From Ectopseudomonas mendocina (GTDB lineage: Bacteria; Pseudomonadota; Gammaproteobacteria; Pseudomonadales; Pseudomonadaceae), in NCBI RefSeq assembly GCF_007049795.1, contig NZ_SCFY01000020.1:1-64000 (forward strand): a DNA stretch of 64,000 nt, given 5' to 3'. The notes below the pieces were generated by a model, which was given only the letters and a program-made list of their open reading frames with translations, had not been told where the DNA came from and did no database searches. Every line of letters begins with the position of its first letter. Within the stretch, counting starts at the first letter, position 1. Both the position numbers and the translations under genes were made by a program. Below, one piece after another: positions 37,597 to 46,270 of this stretch.

Positions 37597-38580
37597 ATGA
37601 TCAAGCTAAGCACTCTGCTTCGCCCGCTCAGCCTCGCCCTCGGCTTTTCCCTTCTGGGCGCCCCAGTGGCAGCCATGGCCGAATACCCGAACAAACCCAT
37701 CCAACTGATCGTGCCGTGGGCCGCCGGTGGCGGCAGCGACTCTGCCGCACGCGGTATCGCCACGGCGCTGGAGAAGGAGTTGGGCGTCACCATCAACGTG
37801 GTCAACCGTCCCGGCGGTGGCAGCGTGGTGGGCCACACGGTGATGGCCAGCGCCAAACCCGACGGCTACACCCTGGGCTTCGTGACCGGTGAGCTGAACA
37901 TGATGCACTGGCAGGGGCTGACCAAGATCACCCACGAGGACTTCACGCCCCTGGCCATGACCAACTACGACTACCCGGGCGTACAGGTCAGCGCCGATGC
38001 GCCGTACAGCAACGTCGAAGAGCTCCTGAAGGACATCGCCGACAAGCCGAAGGGTACCTTCAAGGCTTCCGGTACCGGCCTGGGCGGCATCTGGCATGTG
38101 GCCTTCGCCGGCCTGCTGATGGATCGCGGCATCGAGCCCAACAAGGTCACCTGGATTCCCAGCCAGGGCGCGGCTCCGGCCATGGTCGAACTGGCCGCTG
38201 GCAGCATCGAACTCGTCCCGTCCTCGGTACCCGAAGCCCGCTCGATGATCGAAGCCGGCAAGGCCAAGGGCCTGGCGATTCTCTCCCCCGAGCGCAACCC
38301 GGCCTTCCCGGATATCCCGACGATCAAGGAGAGCATCGGCAGCGACTACTCGCTGGGTGAGTGGCGCGGTGTCGCCGGCCCCAAAGGCATGGACCCGGCC
38401 GTGGTGGCCAAGCTCGAGGACGCCCTGGAGAAGGCCTACAACAGCGAGTTCTACCAGGACTTCATGAAGCGCCAGGGTTTCGGCGTCGAATGGCACAAGG
38501 GCGAGGACTTCAAGAAATTCCTGGTCGACAACAATGCGTACATGGGCGGCATCATCGAAAAGATCGGCATGAAGAAGTGA
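37597..38580 (+). CDS. Tripartite tricarboxylate transporter solute-binding protein (TctC/Bug family)
   Basis: 327 residues. Signal peptide 1-28 ends VAAMA, then EYPNKPIQLIVPWAAGGGSD, the classic mature Bug start. These periplasmic proteins bind carboxylates and deliver them to the TctAB membrane pair. The cargo is unknown but should be an organic or sugar acid used by the neighbouring enzymes. It is the first gene of a tctC-tctB-tctA-dehydrogenase operon. Confidence 0.92.
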   Translation: MIKLSTLLRPLSLALGFSLLGAPVAAMAEYPNKPIQLIVPWAAGGGSDSAARGIATALEKELGVTINVVNRPGGGSVVGHTVMASAKPDGYTLGFVTGELNMMHWQGLTKITHEDFTPLAMTNYDYPGVQVSADAPYSNVEELLKDIADKPKGTFKASGTGLGGIWHVAFAGLLMDRGIEPNKVTWIPSQGAAPAMVELAAGSIELVPSSVPEARSMIEAGKAKGLAILSPERNPAFPDIPTIKESIGSDYSLGEWRGVAGPKGMDPAVVAKLEDALEKAYNSEFYQDFMKRQGFGVEWHKGEDFKKFLVDNNAYMGGIIEKIGMKK

Positions 38581-38589
38581 CTTCATCCG

Positions 38590-38615
38590 ATGCGACGCCC
38601 CGCCGGGGCGTCGCA
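38590..38615 (+). other. Hairpin between tctC and tctB
   Basis: ATGCGACGCCCC and GGGGCGTCGCAT pair perfectly over a two-base loop, followed by GCTTTT. It can act as a partial terminator or 3' stabiliser, letting the binding protein be made in excess of the membrane subunits. Confidence 0.65.
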
Positions 38616-38646
38616 TGCTTTTGTTCCAGCGGTTCGAGAACGCACC

Positions 38647-39099
38647 ATGAAAGACCTTCTGTTCGGCATCATTTTCATCGCCCTTGGCATCACCGTATGG
38701 CTGCTCGCGCGTGAGTTCCCCGCCGTACCGGGCATGCAGTACGGGGCCGACCTGTTTCCTTCCCTGATTGCCATCGGCATGACCGTAGGCGGTCTGCTGC
38801 TGAGCATCAGCGCCCTGCGCCAGCTGCGCGCCAGTGGGCCGGACCAAAGCACACCCCGCCTGCCCCTGCCCAGCTTCGCGGTGATTCTGCCGGGCATCCT
38901 GGTGGTGGCCTACATCTACCTCAGCGACGTGCTGGGCGCGGCCACGATGATGCTGCTGATCATGCTGGTGCTGCTTGTGCAACGCGGTGTTCGCGTACTG
39001 CCCGCCATCGTCATCGCTGCGCTGGCCACGGCGGTGATCAGCCTGTCCTTCGGCCACCTGCTCAAGGTCCCTTTGCCCGTCGGCCCTCTGGGTTTCTGA
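38647..39099 (+). CDS. Tripartite tricarboxylate transporter small membrane subunit TctB
   Basis: 150 residues with four hydrophobic segments; FPAVPGMQYGADLFPSLIAIGM near the start is the TctB signature. It partners TctA in the inner membrane. The ATG at 38647 gives the expected length. The next gene starts 10 bases later. Confidence 0.88.
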   Translation: MKDLLFGIIFIALGITVWLLAREFPAVPGMQYGADLFPSLIAIGMTVGGLLLSISALRQLRASGPDQSTPRLPLPSFAVILPGILVVAYIYLSDVLGAATMMLLIMLVLLVQRGVRVLPAIVIAALATAVISLSFGHLLKVPLPVGPLGF

Positions 39100-39109
39100 G
39101 GAAACACGC

Positions 39110-40645
39110 ATGAACGAACTACTCGACGGCATCTTGCTCGTTTTCAATTTCCAGACGCTGTTTGTGATCATCATTGCAGCGCTGTTCGGCGTTTTCGTCG
39201 GCGCCATTCCAGGCCTTTCGGCCACCATGGCCGTTGCGTTGCTGGTGCCCATCACCTTCGCCATGGAGCCCACTGCCGCCATCGCCGCGATCATCACCAC
39301 TGCGGCCATGGCGATCTTCGCCGGGGACATCCCCGGCACCTACCTGAACATCCCCGGCACACCGGCATCAGCGGCCTACGTCGCCGACTCGGCCGCGCTC
39401 GGGCGCATGGGTCGTGCCCGCGAAGCATTGGGGGTAAACGTCACCTGCTCGGTGATCGGCGGTCTGACCGGCACCCTGGTGCTGGTGATGATTGCGCCTT
39501 CGCTGGCCGAGTTCGCGCTGAACTTCAGCTCCTTCGAATACTTCTGGCTGGCCGTGCTTGGCCTCGGCAGCGCGGTGTTCATCTCCACCGGTTCGGCGAT
39601 CAAGGGATTCCTGTCACTGCTGGTCGGATTGCTGCTGGCCACCGTCGGCCTGGACCTGGTCACCGGCGCGCCGCGCTTCACCTTCGACGTGCCGGACCTG
39701 ATGGCCGGGATCAACTTCATTCCGGTGATGATCGGCTTCTTCGCCATGTATGAGGTCATGAAGCTCTACGCTCAACCGCGGGACAAGGCCAATGACAACG
39801 GCTCGGCCCAGGACATCGCCCCCCAGAGCGGCAGCGTCTTCGGCCTGGTGCCGATGCACCTCAAGCGCTACTGGAAGAACGTGCTCCGCGGCAGCAGCCT
39901 GGGCGCCTTCATCGGCGCACTGCCGGGTGCCGGCGCGGACATCGCCGCCTGGATCTGCTACGCCGTCAGCAAGAAACGCTCGAAGACGCCCGAAGCCTAT
40001 GGCAAAGGTCATATCGAGGGTCTGGTCGACGCCGGCTCGGCGAACAACGCTGCGGTAGCGGGTGCCTGGGTACCGGCTCTGGTGTTCGGCATTCCCGGCG
40101 ACTCGATCACCGCCATCGTGATTGGCGTGTTGTACATGAAGGGCATGAACCCCGGCCCGACCATTTTCATGGACAACAGCGCCATGGCCTACGGTCTGTT
40201 CACCGCCTTCTTCGTCGCCAACCTGATCCTGATCCCCATCGGCTATCTGGCGATTCGCAGCGCCCACGTCTTTGCCGTCACGCCAACCCGCGTGCTGATG
40301 CCGATCATCCTGTGCTTCTGCATCGTCGGCGCCTTTGCCATCAACAACAGCATCACCGACGTGTGGATCATGTTGATCTGCGGCGTGGTCGCCTACCTGA
40401 TCGCCAGCGCCGACTTCCCCATCGCCCCGGCGATCCTGGGCCTGGTGCTGGGCAATATTCTGGAAAGCAATTTCATGACCTCGATGATCAAGGCCAACGG
40501 CAATCTGCTGGCCTTCGTCGAGCGCCCGATCAGCATCGGCCTGGCCTCGCTCGTACTGCTGGTGGCCCTGTTCCCGTTGCTCGCCAAGTACTGGCGCATG
40601 CGCTACCCACGCGCCCTGACCAAGCCCAAGGAAGCACTCGAATGA
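39110..40645 (+). CDS. Tripartite tricarboxylate transporter large membrane subunit TctA
   Basis: 511 residues with 11-12 hydrophobic segments. Signature segments are GVFVGAIPGLSATMAVALLVP, and in the second half GALPGAGADIAAW and VPALVFGIPGDSITA. It is the sodium-linked permease of the system. Its TGA overlaps the ATG of the dehydrogenase gene by the usual ATGA arrangement. Confidence 0.92.
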   Translation: MNELLDGILLVFNFQTLFVIIIAALFGVFVGAIPGLSATMAVALLVPITFAMEPTAAIAAIITTAAMAIFAGDIPGTYLNIPGTPASAAYVADSAALGRMGRAREALGVNVTCSVIGGLTGTLVLVMIAPSLAEFALNFSSFEYFWLAVLGLGSAVFISTGSAIKGFLSLLVGLLLATVGLDLVTGAPRFTFDVPDLMAGINFIPVMIGFFAMYEVMKLYAQPRDKANDNGSAQDIAPQSGSVFGLVPMHLKRYWKNVLRGSSLGAFIGALPGAGADIAAWICYAVSKKRSKTPEAYGKGHIEGLVDAGSANNAAVAGAWVPALVFGIPGDSITAIVIGVLYMKGMNPGPTIFMDNSAMAYGLFTAFFVANLILIPIGYLAIRSAHVFAVTPTRVLMPIILCFCIVGAFAINNSITDVWIMLICGVVAYLIASADFPIAPAILGLVLGNILESNFMTSMIKANGNLLAFVERPISIGLASLVLLVALFPLLAKYWRMRYPRALTKPKEALE

Positions 40646-41688
40646 GCCGTATCGCCCCTGCAGAACTCGAACAATTCATCGAACAGCTGTTTCTCGACGC
40701 TGAGGTCAGCGCGGACGTGGCAAGTGTCGTCAGCCGCGTACTGGTCGAGGGCGATCTGCTCGGCCATCACACCCATGGCGTGAAGCTCGCACAGGGCTAT
40801 CTCAAGGACCTGCGCGCCGGCCACGCCAAAGGCAATGCCGAGAGTCTGCGAATCATCCGCCAGACACCGGCGGCGCGACTCTATGATGCCGACTACCTGC
40901 TTGGCCCCTACTGCGTGGAGCAGGCGCTGGACTTCACCACGCAGGCAGCCCGCACCTTCGGCATCGGCGTGGCGACCATCCGTCGCTCGCACCATATCGC
41001 CTGCCTGGCGGCCTACCTGCAGCGCTACACCGAGCAGAACCTTATTCCGCTGGTACTCACTTCCGACCCGGCCGTGGCCTCGGTGGCACCGCATGGCGGC
41101 CTTGACCCGGTGTACACGCCCAATCCGCTGGGCATCGGCATTCCCACCGGCGAGAAGCCGATTCTCATCGACGTCAGCATGTCGACCATCACCAATGGCC
41201 TGGTGAACAAGACCCATCAGGCTGGCGGGCAGCTCGAGCATGCCGCGCTGATCGGCCCGGATGGCCAGCCGACCCGCGATACGGCAGCGTACTTTGGCAC
41301 ACCGCCGGGCGCGATCCTGCCGCTGGGCAGCCTGGAGTTCGGCCACAAGGGCTTCGCCCTCGGCACCATGGTCGAGGCCCTGACCGCCGGCCTGGGCGGC
41401 TTCGGCCGCAAGGACGGCGTCAAGCAATGGGGGGCGGCAGTGACCGTGCTGACCTTCGACCCAACGTTCTTCGGTGGCGTCGATGAACTGAAAGCAGAGA
41501 TGGATCACTTCGTCGGTGCATGCCTGGAAAGTCGCCCGCGGGTGGCACAAAACCCGGTGCGCATGCCGGGCCACGCCGGCATCGCGCGCCGCGCCAAAGC
41601 CTTCGAGCAAGGGCTGGAGTTGCCAGACGATGTGCTGGCGGCGCTGCGTGGAGCGGCCAACGAGGCCGGCAGCGATTGGCCGTTCTGA
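40642..41688 (+). CDS. Ldh2/malate dehydrogenase-family NAD(P) oxidoreductase
   Basis: 348 residues of the malate/L-lactate/ureidoglycolate dehydrogenase family, which does not use a Rossmann fold. GDLLGHHTHGVKL, IRRSHHIACLAAYL (catalytic His region) and NPLGIGIPT are the family marks. It oxidises a 2-hydroxy acid or reduces a 2-keto acid or imine. Coupled by ATGA overlap to tctA, so its substrate is probably the imported acid or its first product. Confidence 0.88.
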   Translation: MSRIAPAELEQFIEQLFLDAEVSADVASVVSRVLVEGDLLGHHTHGVKLAQGYLKDLRAGHAKGNAESLRIIRQTPAARLYDADYLLGPYCVEQALDFTTQAARTFGIGVATIRRSHHIACLAAYLQRYTEQNLIPLVLTSDPAVASVAPHGGLDPVYTPNPLGIGIPTGEKPILIDVSMSTITNGLVNKTHQAGGQLEHAALIGPDGQPTRDTAAYFGTPPGAILPLGSLEFGHKGFALGTMVEALTAGLGGFGRKDGVKQWGAAVTVLTFDPTFFGGVDELKAEMDHFVGACLESRPRVAQNPVRMPGHAGIARRAKAFEQGLELPDDVLAALRGAANEAGSDWPF

Positions 41689-41709
41689 TTGCTCCGATCA
41701 GTTAAACAA

Positions 41710-41746
41710 ACGCCGCGATGCCCTTGCCGGGTCGCGGCGTTTTTTA
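41710..41746 (+). terminator. Intrinsic terminator of the tct operon
   Basis: ACGCCGCGA and TCGCGGCGT arms are followed by six Ts. It lies 22 bases after the dehydrogenase stop. Confidence 0.92.
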
Positions 41747-41887
41747 TGAACTTATGCCTCTGTAGCAGCGGATTTATCCGCGAATTCGGTTCTCCGTCCG
41801 ACCGTTCCTACGCAAGCTTGATCGGCGCATCGACACCTAATGCGTAGCCGGATGCACTCCGGGAGTGGCTTGTCGGGCGATGGTTTG

Positions 41888-41910
41888 CCCCGAATTGCAT
41901 CCGGGTTACG
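41888..41910. repeat. Dispersed GGATTGCATCCGGGCT-type short repeat
   Basis: This copy reads CCCCGAATTGCATCCGGG and ends TTACG, differing at a few bases from those at 5911, 10501 and 25286. Confidence 0.5.
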
Positions 41911-41935
41911 AAAACATGAAGGTCAGTGGGATAAA

Positions 41936-42023
41936 AAATAGCCGGGAGCCATTTTCAACGTAGTATGCGATGCCCCCGAAAGGGTGGCTACCAACGATGG
42001 CAGGTCATAAAAAGCTGCCTCGC
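41936..42023. repeat. Dispersed intergenic repeat, copy B
   Basis: It aligns over its length with 16103-16188: AAAAAAT, GCCGGGAG, ATTTTCAACG, a decayed hairpin, CGAAAGGGTGG, CGATGGCAGG and AAAAAGCTG. Like copy A it lies just after a minus-strand gene, here the FMN-dependent dehydrogenase. Confidence 0.65.
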
Positions 42024-42061
42024 ACTGCAGATTCGTGGGTGGGTGCGAGGCAGTTGGAAAA

Positions 42062-43267
42062 CTAGCGACGAATGGCTTCGGCCAAGCCGCGCCAGACGGG
42101 ATCGTGGATCAGATCGGGGGTCAGCTCCCCCAGGCTGCTGCAGCCCAGCAGCCCCAGGGAACGGTCCATCTCGCTACGCAGGATCTCGATCGCGTGGCTG
42201 GCCCCCGGGCCTTTGCCCGCGGCCAGGCCATACAGACCCGCACGCCCCAGGAACACCCCATCGGCGCCCAACAGACGGGCCTTGAGAATGTCCGTGCCGC
42301 GGCGGAAACCACCATCTAGGAACACGCTAACGCGCCCCTTGAGCTGCCGTACGATACCGGGCAGCACCTCCATGGCCGACACTGCGCCATCGAGCTGGCG
42401 ACCGCCGTGATTGGACAGCACCACGCCATCGACGCCGTACTTGAGTGCCTGGGGCGCATCGTCCGGATGCATCAGGCCCTTGATAATGAGCTTTCCGGGC
42501 CACAGGTCGCGTAACCAGGCGATGTCCTGCCAGCTCAGGGTGGCGTCCAGCTCCTGGCCGATGGCACTGGCCGCGCCTTTCACCGAGTCCTGCCCTGGCT
42601 TCAACAGATTGCCCAGGTTCTTGAAGCGCGGCACGCCATGGGGTACCAGCACATCCCAGACCCAGCTAGGATGGGCCGCAACGTCGAAGGTATTGCGCAG
42701 GTCGAGCTTCAGCGGCCGGCTGTAATTGCGCCGGTCCCACTCACGATTGCCGAGGATCGCACTGTCAGTGGTGACCACTATGGCCTCTAGTTCCAGTGCT
42801 TTGCAGCGCGCCACCAGATCGGCAACGTGCTGGCGGGTGCGGTACAGGTAAATTTGCATCCAGGCACGCACCCCGCCGATGGCAGCGATCTCTTCGATGG
42901 CGACGGTGGAAGCATTGCTCAGCACGAAGGGAATACCGGCACGGGTGGCCGCCTGGGCAAGGTGCCAATCACCACGATCGGTCAGCAGGCCGTTGAAGCC
43001 AGTCGGGCCGATCAAACAAGGCATACTCGATGGACGATCGAAGAAATGACACCCCAGATCGCGCTGGCCAACATCGACAAGTGTGCGCGGCTGCAGGGTG
43101 ATGCCCTCGAATACGCTGCGGTTACGCCTGAGCGTCACCTCATCGTCGGCGCCGCCCTCGACATACTCGAAGGAAAAGTTCGGCAACCGGCGGCGCGCCA
43201 TCTCGCGCAACTCGTCAATATTCTGCGCACGGCGAAAATCGCGCCCTGGGTAAAGGCGTCGTTGCAT
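42062..43267 (-). CDS. FMN-dependent alpha-hydroxyacid dehydrogenase
   Basis: 401 residues of the lactate/mandelate/glycolate oxidase family. The catalytic His and Arg are in SNHGGRQLDGA, FMN contacts in QIYLYRTR and VVTTDSAILGNREWD, and the lysine in LIIKGLMHPDD. I use the ATG at 43267 with GAGG seven bases ahead; a TTG two codons earlier is possible. It would oxidise a 2-hydroxy acid to a 2-keto acid, with electrons passed to the respiratory chain. It is the last gene of the TRAP operon, so its substrate should come from the imported acid. Confidence 0.88.
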   Translation of the reverse strand: MQRRLYPGRDFRRAQNIDELREMARRRLPNFSFEYVEGGADDEVTLRRNRSVFEGITLQPRTLVDVGQRDLGCHFFDRPSSMPCLIGPTGFNGLLTDRGDWHLAQAATRAGIPFVLSNASTVAIEEIAAIGGVRAWMQIYLYRTRQHVADLVARCKALELEAIVVTTDSAILGNREWDRRNYSRPLKLDLRNTFDVAAHPSWVWDVLVPHGVPRFKNLGNLLKPGQDSVKGAASAIGQELDATLSWQDIAWLRDLWPGKLIIKGLMHPDDAPQALKYGVDGVVLSNHGGRQLDGAVSAMEVLPGIVRQLKGRVSVFLDGGFRRGTDILKARLLGADGVFLGRAGLYGLAAGKGPGASHAIEILRSEMDRSLGLLGCSSLGELTPDLIHDPVWRGLAEAIRR

Positions 43268-43316
43268 ATTCAAACCTCATCTCGTTCAGGTGCGGGCGAC
43301 AGGCGCCGCCCAATGT

Positions 43317-44165
43317 TCAACGCTGCCAGGCCACCACGTTCTGGCGCTGCTCACCCAGGCCGCTGATGCTGAGATGCATGCGGTCGCCGGCCTTGAGAAA
43401 CTGTGGCGGTTTCATGCCCGCGCCCACGCCTGGCGGCGTGCCGGTGCAGATCACGTCACCCGGGTTGAGCGTCATGAACTGGCTGATGTAGCTGACGATC
43501 TCGTCGATGGAGAAGATCATCGTGCGAGTGTTGCCGTTCTGCCGGGTCTCGCCATTCACGCTCAGGTGCATATCGAGATTGCGCAGATCGGCGATTTCGT
43601 CAGGCGTCACCAGCCAGGGACCGATGGGCGCGAAGGTGTCGCAGCCCTTGCCCTTGTCCCAGGTGCCGCCCCTTTCGAGTTGGTAGGCGCGCTCGGAAAC
43701 GTCATTGACGATGCAGTAGCCGGCAACATGCTCCAGCGCCTGCTCACGTTCGACGTACTGCGCCTTGCGCCCGATGACGATGCCCAGCTCCACTTCCCAG
43801 TCGGTCTTTTCCGAGCCGCGCGGAATGATCACCTGATCGTTCGGCCCACAGATGGCACTGGTCGCCTTCATGAACAGCACCGGTTCGCTGGGCACCGGCA
43901 GGTTGGATTCCTTGGCATGGTCGGCATAGTTCAGCCCGACGCACAGCAGCTTGCCGATATTGGCGATGGGCGTGCCGATACGCACACCATCCTCGACTCG
44001 CGGCAGGCTGGCCGGATCGAGCGCACGCAGCTCATCGAGTGCCTTGGCGTCGAGCGTCTGCGGGTTGATATCGGGCACGTGCTGTGACAAATCGCGCAGG
44101 CTGCCATCGGCCGCAACCAGAGCCGGTTTTTCCTTGCCCAGCGGGCCGTAACGCAGCAGTTTCAT
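43317..44165 (-). CDS. FAH-family hydrolase (acylpyruvase / 2,4-diketo-3-deoxy acid hydrolase type)
   Basis: 282 residues. Metal ligands lie in TDWEVELGIVIG, and CVGLNYADHAKE, NDVSERAYQ, KGCDTFAPIGPW and CTGTPPGVGAG are family marks. Relatives cleave fumarylpyruvate, ureidoglycolate or 2,4-diketo-3-deoxy-L-rhamnonate or -fuconate. Next to a sugar-acid dehydratase and two hydroxyacid dehydrogenases, cleavage of a diketo acid into pyruvate and a shorter acid is the most coherent role. Its ATG overlaps the upstream gene by four bases. Confidence 0.82.
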   Translation of the reverse strand: MKLLRYGPLGKEKPALVAADGSLRDLSQHVPDINPQTLDAKALDELRALDPASLPRVEDGVRIGTPIANIGKLLCVGLNYADHAKESNLPVPSEPVLFMKATSAICGPNDQVIIPRGSEKTDWEVELGIVIGRKAQYVEREQALEHVAGYCIVNDVSERAYQLERGGTWDKGKGCDTFAPIGPWLVTPDEIADLRNLDMHLSVNGETRQNGNTRTMIFSIDEIVSYISQFMTLNPGDVICTGTPPGVGAGMKPPQFLKAGDRMHLSISGLGEQRQNVVAWQR

Positions 44166-45079
44166 ACCTTGTCCTCCTGACGGGCGCTGACCCGTACACC
44201 ATTGATTTCGCCCAGCACGTCAAACAGGCGCGGCACGTACTTGTCGCCGTGGCCGAGCACCTTGGCCAGCATGAAGGTCTGGTACACCGCGTCGGAAACG
44301 ATGCCGGTGGTCGGAGTCAGCTTGGTCAGCTCGGTGTAATAGCGCATGTCCTTCTCGCAGTTGGCCAGGGCGAACTGCTGCCCGGAATCGTCGCCTTTCA
44401 GGACATAGGGAATGATCCGCTCGAAGGTGCGGCTGTAGCCGCCGCTCATGCTGCAGATCTCGGCGAATGCGGCCAGGTCGATACCATTCTTCGCCGCCGT
44501 GCAGAACGCCTCGGCGAGAATGGTGGCATTGCCCTGGGAAATGAAGTTGTGGATAACCTTGGCCTTGTGGCCCGAGCCCAGGGGGCCAAGGTGGTGGATG
44601 GTCTCGGAGAAGCACTCGAGCACCGGGCGCACCTTGTCGAGCACCTCGGCATCGCCGCCGGCGAGCACATTGAGGCGTCCGGCCACGGCATCCTTGGGGG
44701 TCCGGTTGACCGGCGTATCGAGGTAATGGCCGCCTTGTGCAACCACCTGCGCGGCCAGCTCGGCGGTGCGATTCGGATCACCCGTGCTGCAATCGACGAC
44801 GATCTGCCCCGGGCGCAAGCCAGCGAGAATACCGGTCTCGCCAGCCAGAGCGCGGCCGACTTCCGCCGTGCCTGGCAGACACAGCAGCACCACGTCGACA
44901 GCACGCGTCAACTCGGCGGCATTGGCGTATTCGCGGGCGCCCTTGCTGACCAGATCCTCGACCGGCTGACGGTTGCGGTGCGCCGTAACTCCGAGGCTGA
45001 AGCCCTTGTTCTGGATGTTGCTGGCCATGGCATGGCCCATCAACCCGAGGCCGATGAACCCAACATTGATAGCGGTCAT
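44162..45079 (-). CDS. Beta-hydroxyacid dehydrogenase (3-hydroxyisobutyrate/tartronate-semialdehyde reductase family)
   Basis: 305 residues. The dinucleotide motif is GFIGLGLMGHAMA at 7-19, and the catalytic lysine is in GSGHKAKVIHNF. The substrate segment (DTPVNRTPKDAVAGRLNVLAGG) differs from the usual GarR pattern DAPVSGG, so the substrate is probably not tartronate semialdehyde. It precedes the FAH gene and follows dctP in the TRAP operon. Confidence 0.85.
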   Translation of the reverse strand: MTAINVGFIGLGLMGHAMASNIQNKGFSLGVTAHRNRQPVEDLVSKGAREYANAAELTRAVDVVLLCLPGTAEVGRALAGETGILAGLRPGQIVVDCSTGDPNRTAELAAQVVAQGGHYLDTPVNRTPKDAVAGRLNVLAGGDAEVLDKVRPVLECFSETIHHLGPLGSGHKAKVIHNFISQGNATILAEAFCTAAKNGIDLAAFAEICSMSGGYSRTFERIIPYVLKGDDSGQQFALANCEKDMRYYTELTKLTPTTGIVSDAVYQTFMLAKVLGHGDKYVPRLFDVLGEINGVRVSARQEDKV

Positions 45080-45144
45080 GAGACTCCACCTTGCATGTAG
45101 CGACTGTGCCCGGCATCAGCCGTGCCGAGCACAGACGTAAAGGG

Positions 45145-46167
45145 TTACTGAGCGTTGCGGACCTTGGCGATCTCGGCGTTCATTTCATCCATCAGCGCTG
45201 GGCCATACTCGGCGACCAGCTTCTCGACGGTCGGACGCACCTGCTCACGCATGCGCTCGATTTCCTCAGGCGCGACTTCGTTGATCTGCATGCCATGCTT
45301 GGCCAGCGCTTCGCGCGAACTCACGGCCATCTCGCGGGATACCTTGCGCTCGTAGGCCTGGGCTTCCAGCGATGCACTGCGTACCAGTTCACGCTCGGTT
45401 TCGTTGAGCTTGTCCCAGGTGCGCTTGCTGAAGATCGCCACCAGCGGATCGTAGAAGTGGCCGGTCAGCGACAGGTACTTCTGCACTTCGTAGAACTTCG
45501 AGGTTTCGATAGCCGCCAGCGGGTTCTCCTGGCCATCCACGGTGCGGGTTTCCATCGCGGTGTACAGCTCGGTGAACGACAGCGGCACCACGTTGGCACC
45601 CAGCGCCTTGAACGATTCGATGGCGGTCGGAATCTGCTGCAGGCGCAGTTTCAAGCCTTTGATGTCTTCCAGCTTCTGCACCGGGTGCTTGCTGTTGGTG
45701 ACATGACGAAAGCCATGATCCCAGTAGCCAAGGCCGATCAAACCATGCGGCTCCAGGGTGGTCAGCAGGTTCTGCCCGGCCGGACCGTCGAGCACGGCAT
45801 CGACCTCGGCAGAGTTCTGGAACAGGAACGGCAGGCCATACAGGGCGAAGCCCTTCTCGATGCCCGAGAGCAGGCCGGGAGTTACCAGCGTCATGTCGAC
45901 AGTGCCGCCCTGTACGGACGAGATCACCTGAGCATCGCCGCCCAAGGTACCGCTGGCGAACACCATGACCTTCATCTTGCCGCCGCTCTTTTCCTTGATG
46001 ATCTCGCCGAATTTCTGCGCGCCCAGGCCATGCGGGTGGTCCTTGGCCTGGACGAAAGCGATCTTGAAGTTATGGCGGTTGATCTCCTCTGCAGCCTGGC
46101 TGGCGGCAGACAACAGCAGGGCCGAGGAGCAGAGCAGTGCGGCGAGGGCTTTGGGGATGAATTTCAT
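45145..46167 (-). CDS. TRAP transporter solute-binding protein DctP
   Basis: 340 residues. Signal peptide 1-25 ends AASQAA, followed by the DctP fold with FAQAKDHPHGLGAQ-type opening (FVQAKDHPHGLG), PGLLSGIEKGFALYGLPFLF, GYWDHGFRHVTNSKHPV and LRLQQIPTAIESFKALGANVVPL. The conserved Arg that binds the substrate carboxylate is in KLRLQ. It is the periplasmic receptor for an acid, probably a sugar acid given the neighbours. Confidence 0.92.
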   Translation of the reverse strand: MKFIPKALAALLCSSALLLSAASQAAEEINRHNFKIAFVQAKDHPHGLGAQKFGEIIKEKSGGKMKVMVFASGTLGGDAQVISSVQGGTVDMTLVTPGLLSGIEKGFALYGLPFLFQNSAEVDAVLDGPAGQNLLTTLEPHGLIGLGYWDHGFRHVTNSKHPVQKLEDIKGLKLRLQQIPTAIESFKALGANVVPLSFTELYTAMETRTVDGQENPLAAIETSKFYEVQKYLSLTGHFYDPLVAIFSKRTWDKLNETERELVRSASLEAQAYERKVSREMAVSSREALAKHGMQINEVAPEEIERMREQVRPTVEKLVAEYGPALMDEMNAEIAKVRNAQ

Positions 46168-46270
46168 AAGGTTTCCTCTTGTTGTTATTACCGCCAGCGA
46201 TGGCGGGGAAATGGGCGAAACAGCCCGCTCCGCATTCGCCGTCAGAACACGACGAATGCGGTGTTGTCGA

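Larger units (their letters stand above)
41689..42061. other. 373-base gap holding a terminator and several repeats
   Basis: No coding region was found. In order it has the operon terminator (41710-41746), a REP-like unit (41761-41789, TGTAGCAGCGGATTTATCCG then CGAA), a GGATTGCATCCGGG-type repeat (41888-41910) and the dispersed repeat copy B (41936-42023). Confidence 0.7.

Noticed and set aside
37606..39339. 577-codon minus-strand frame opposite tctC-tctB
   Set aside because: It covers two recognised transporter genes and has no family pattern.
28642..41746. Genomic island integrated at tRNA-Arg
   Set aside because: No integrase, no repeat of the tRNA 3' end was seen downstream, and base composition looks like that of the neighbours.
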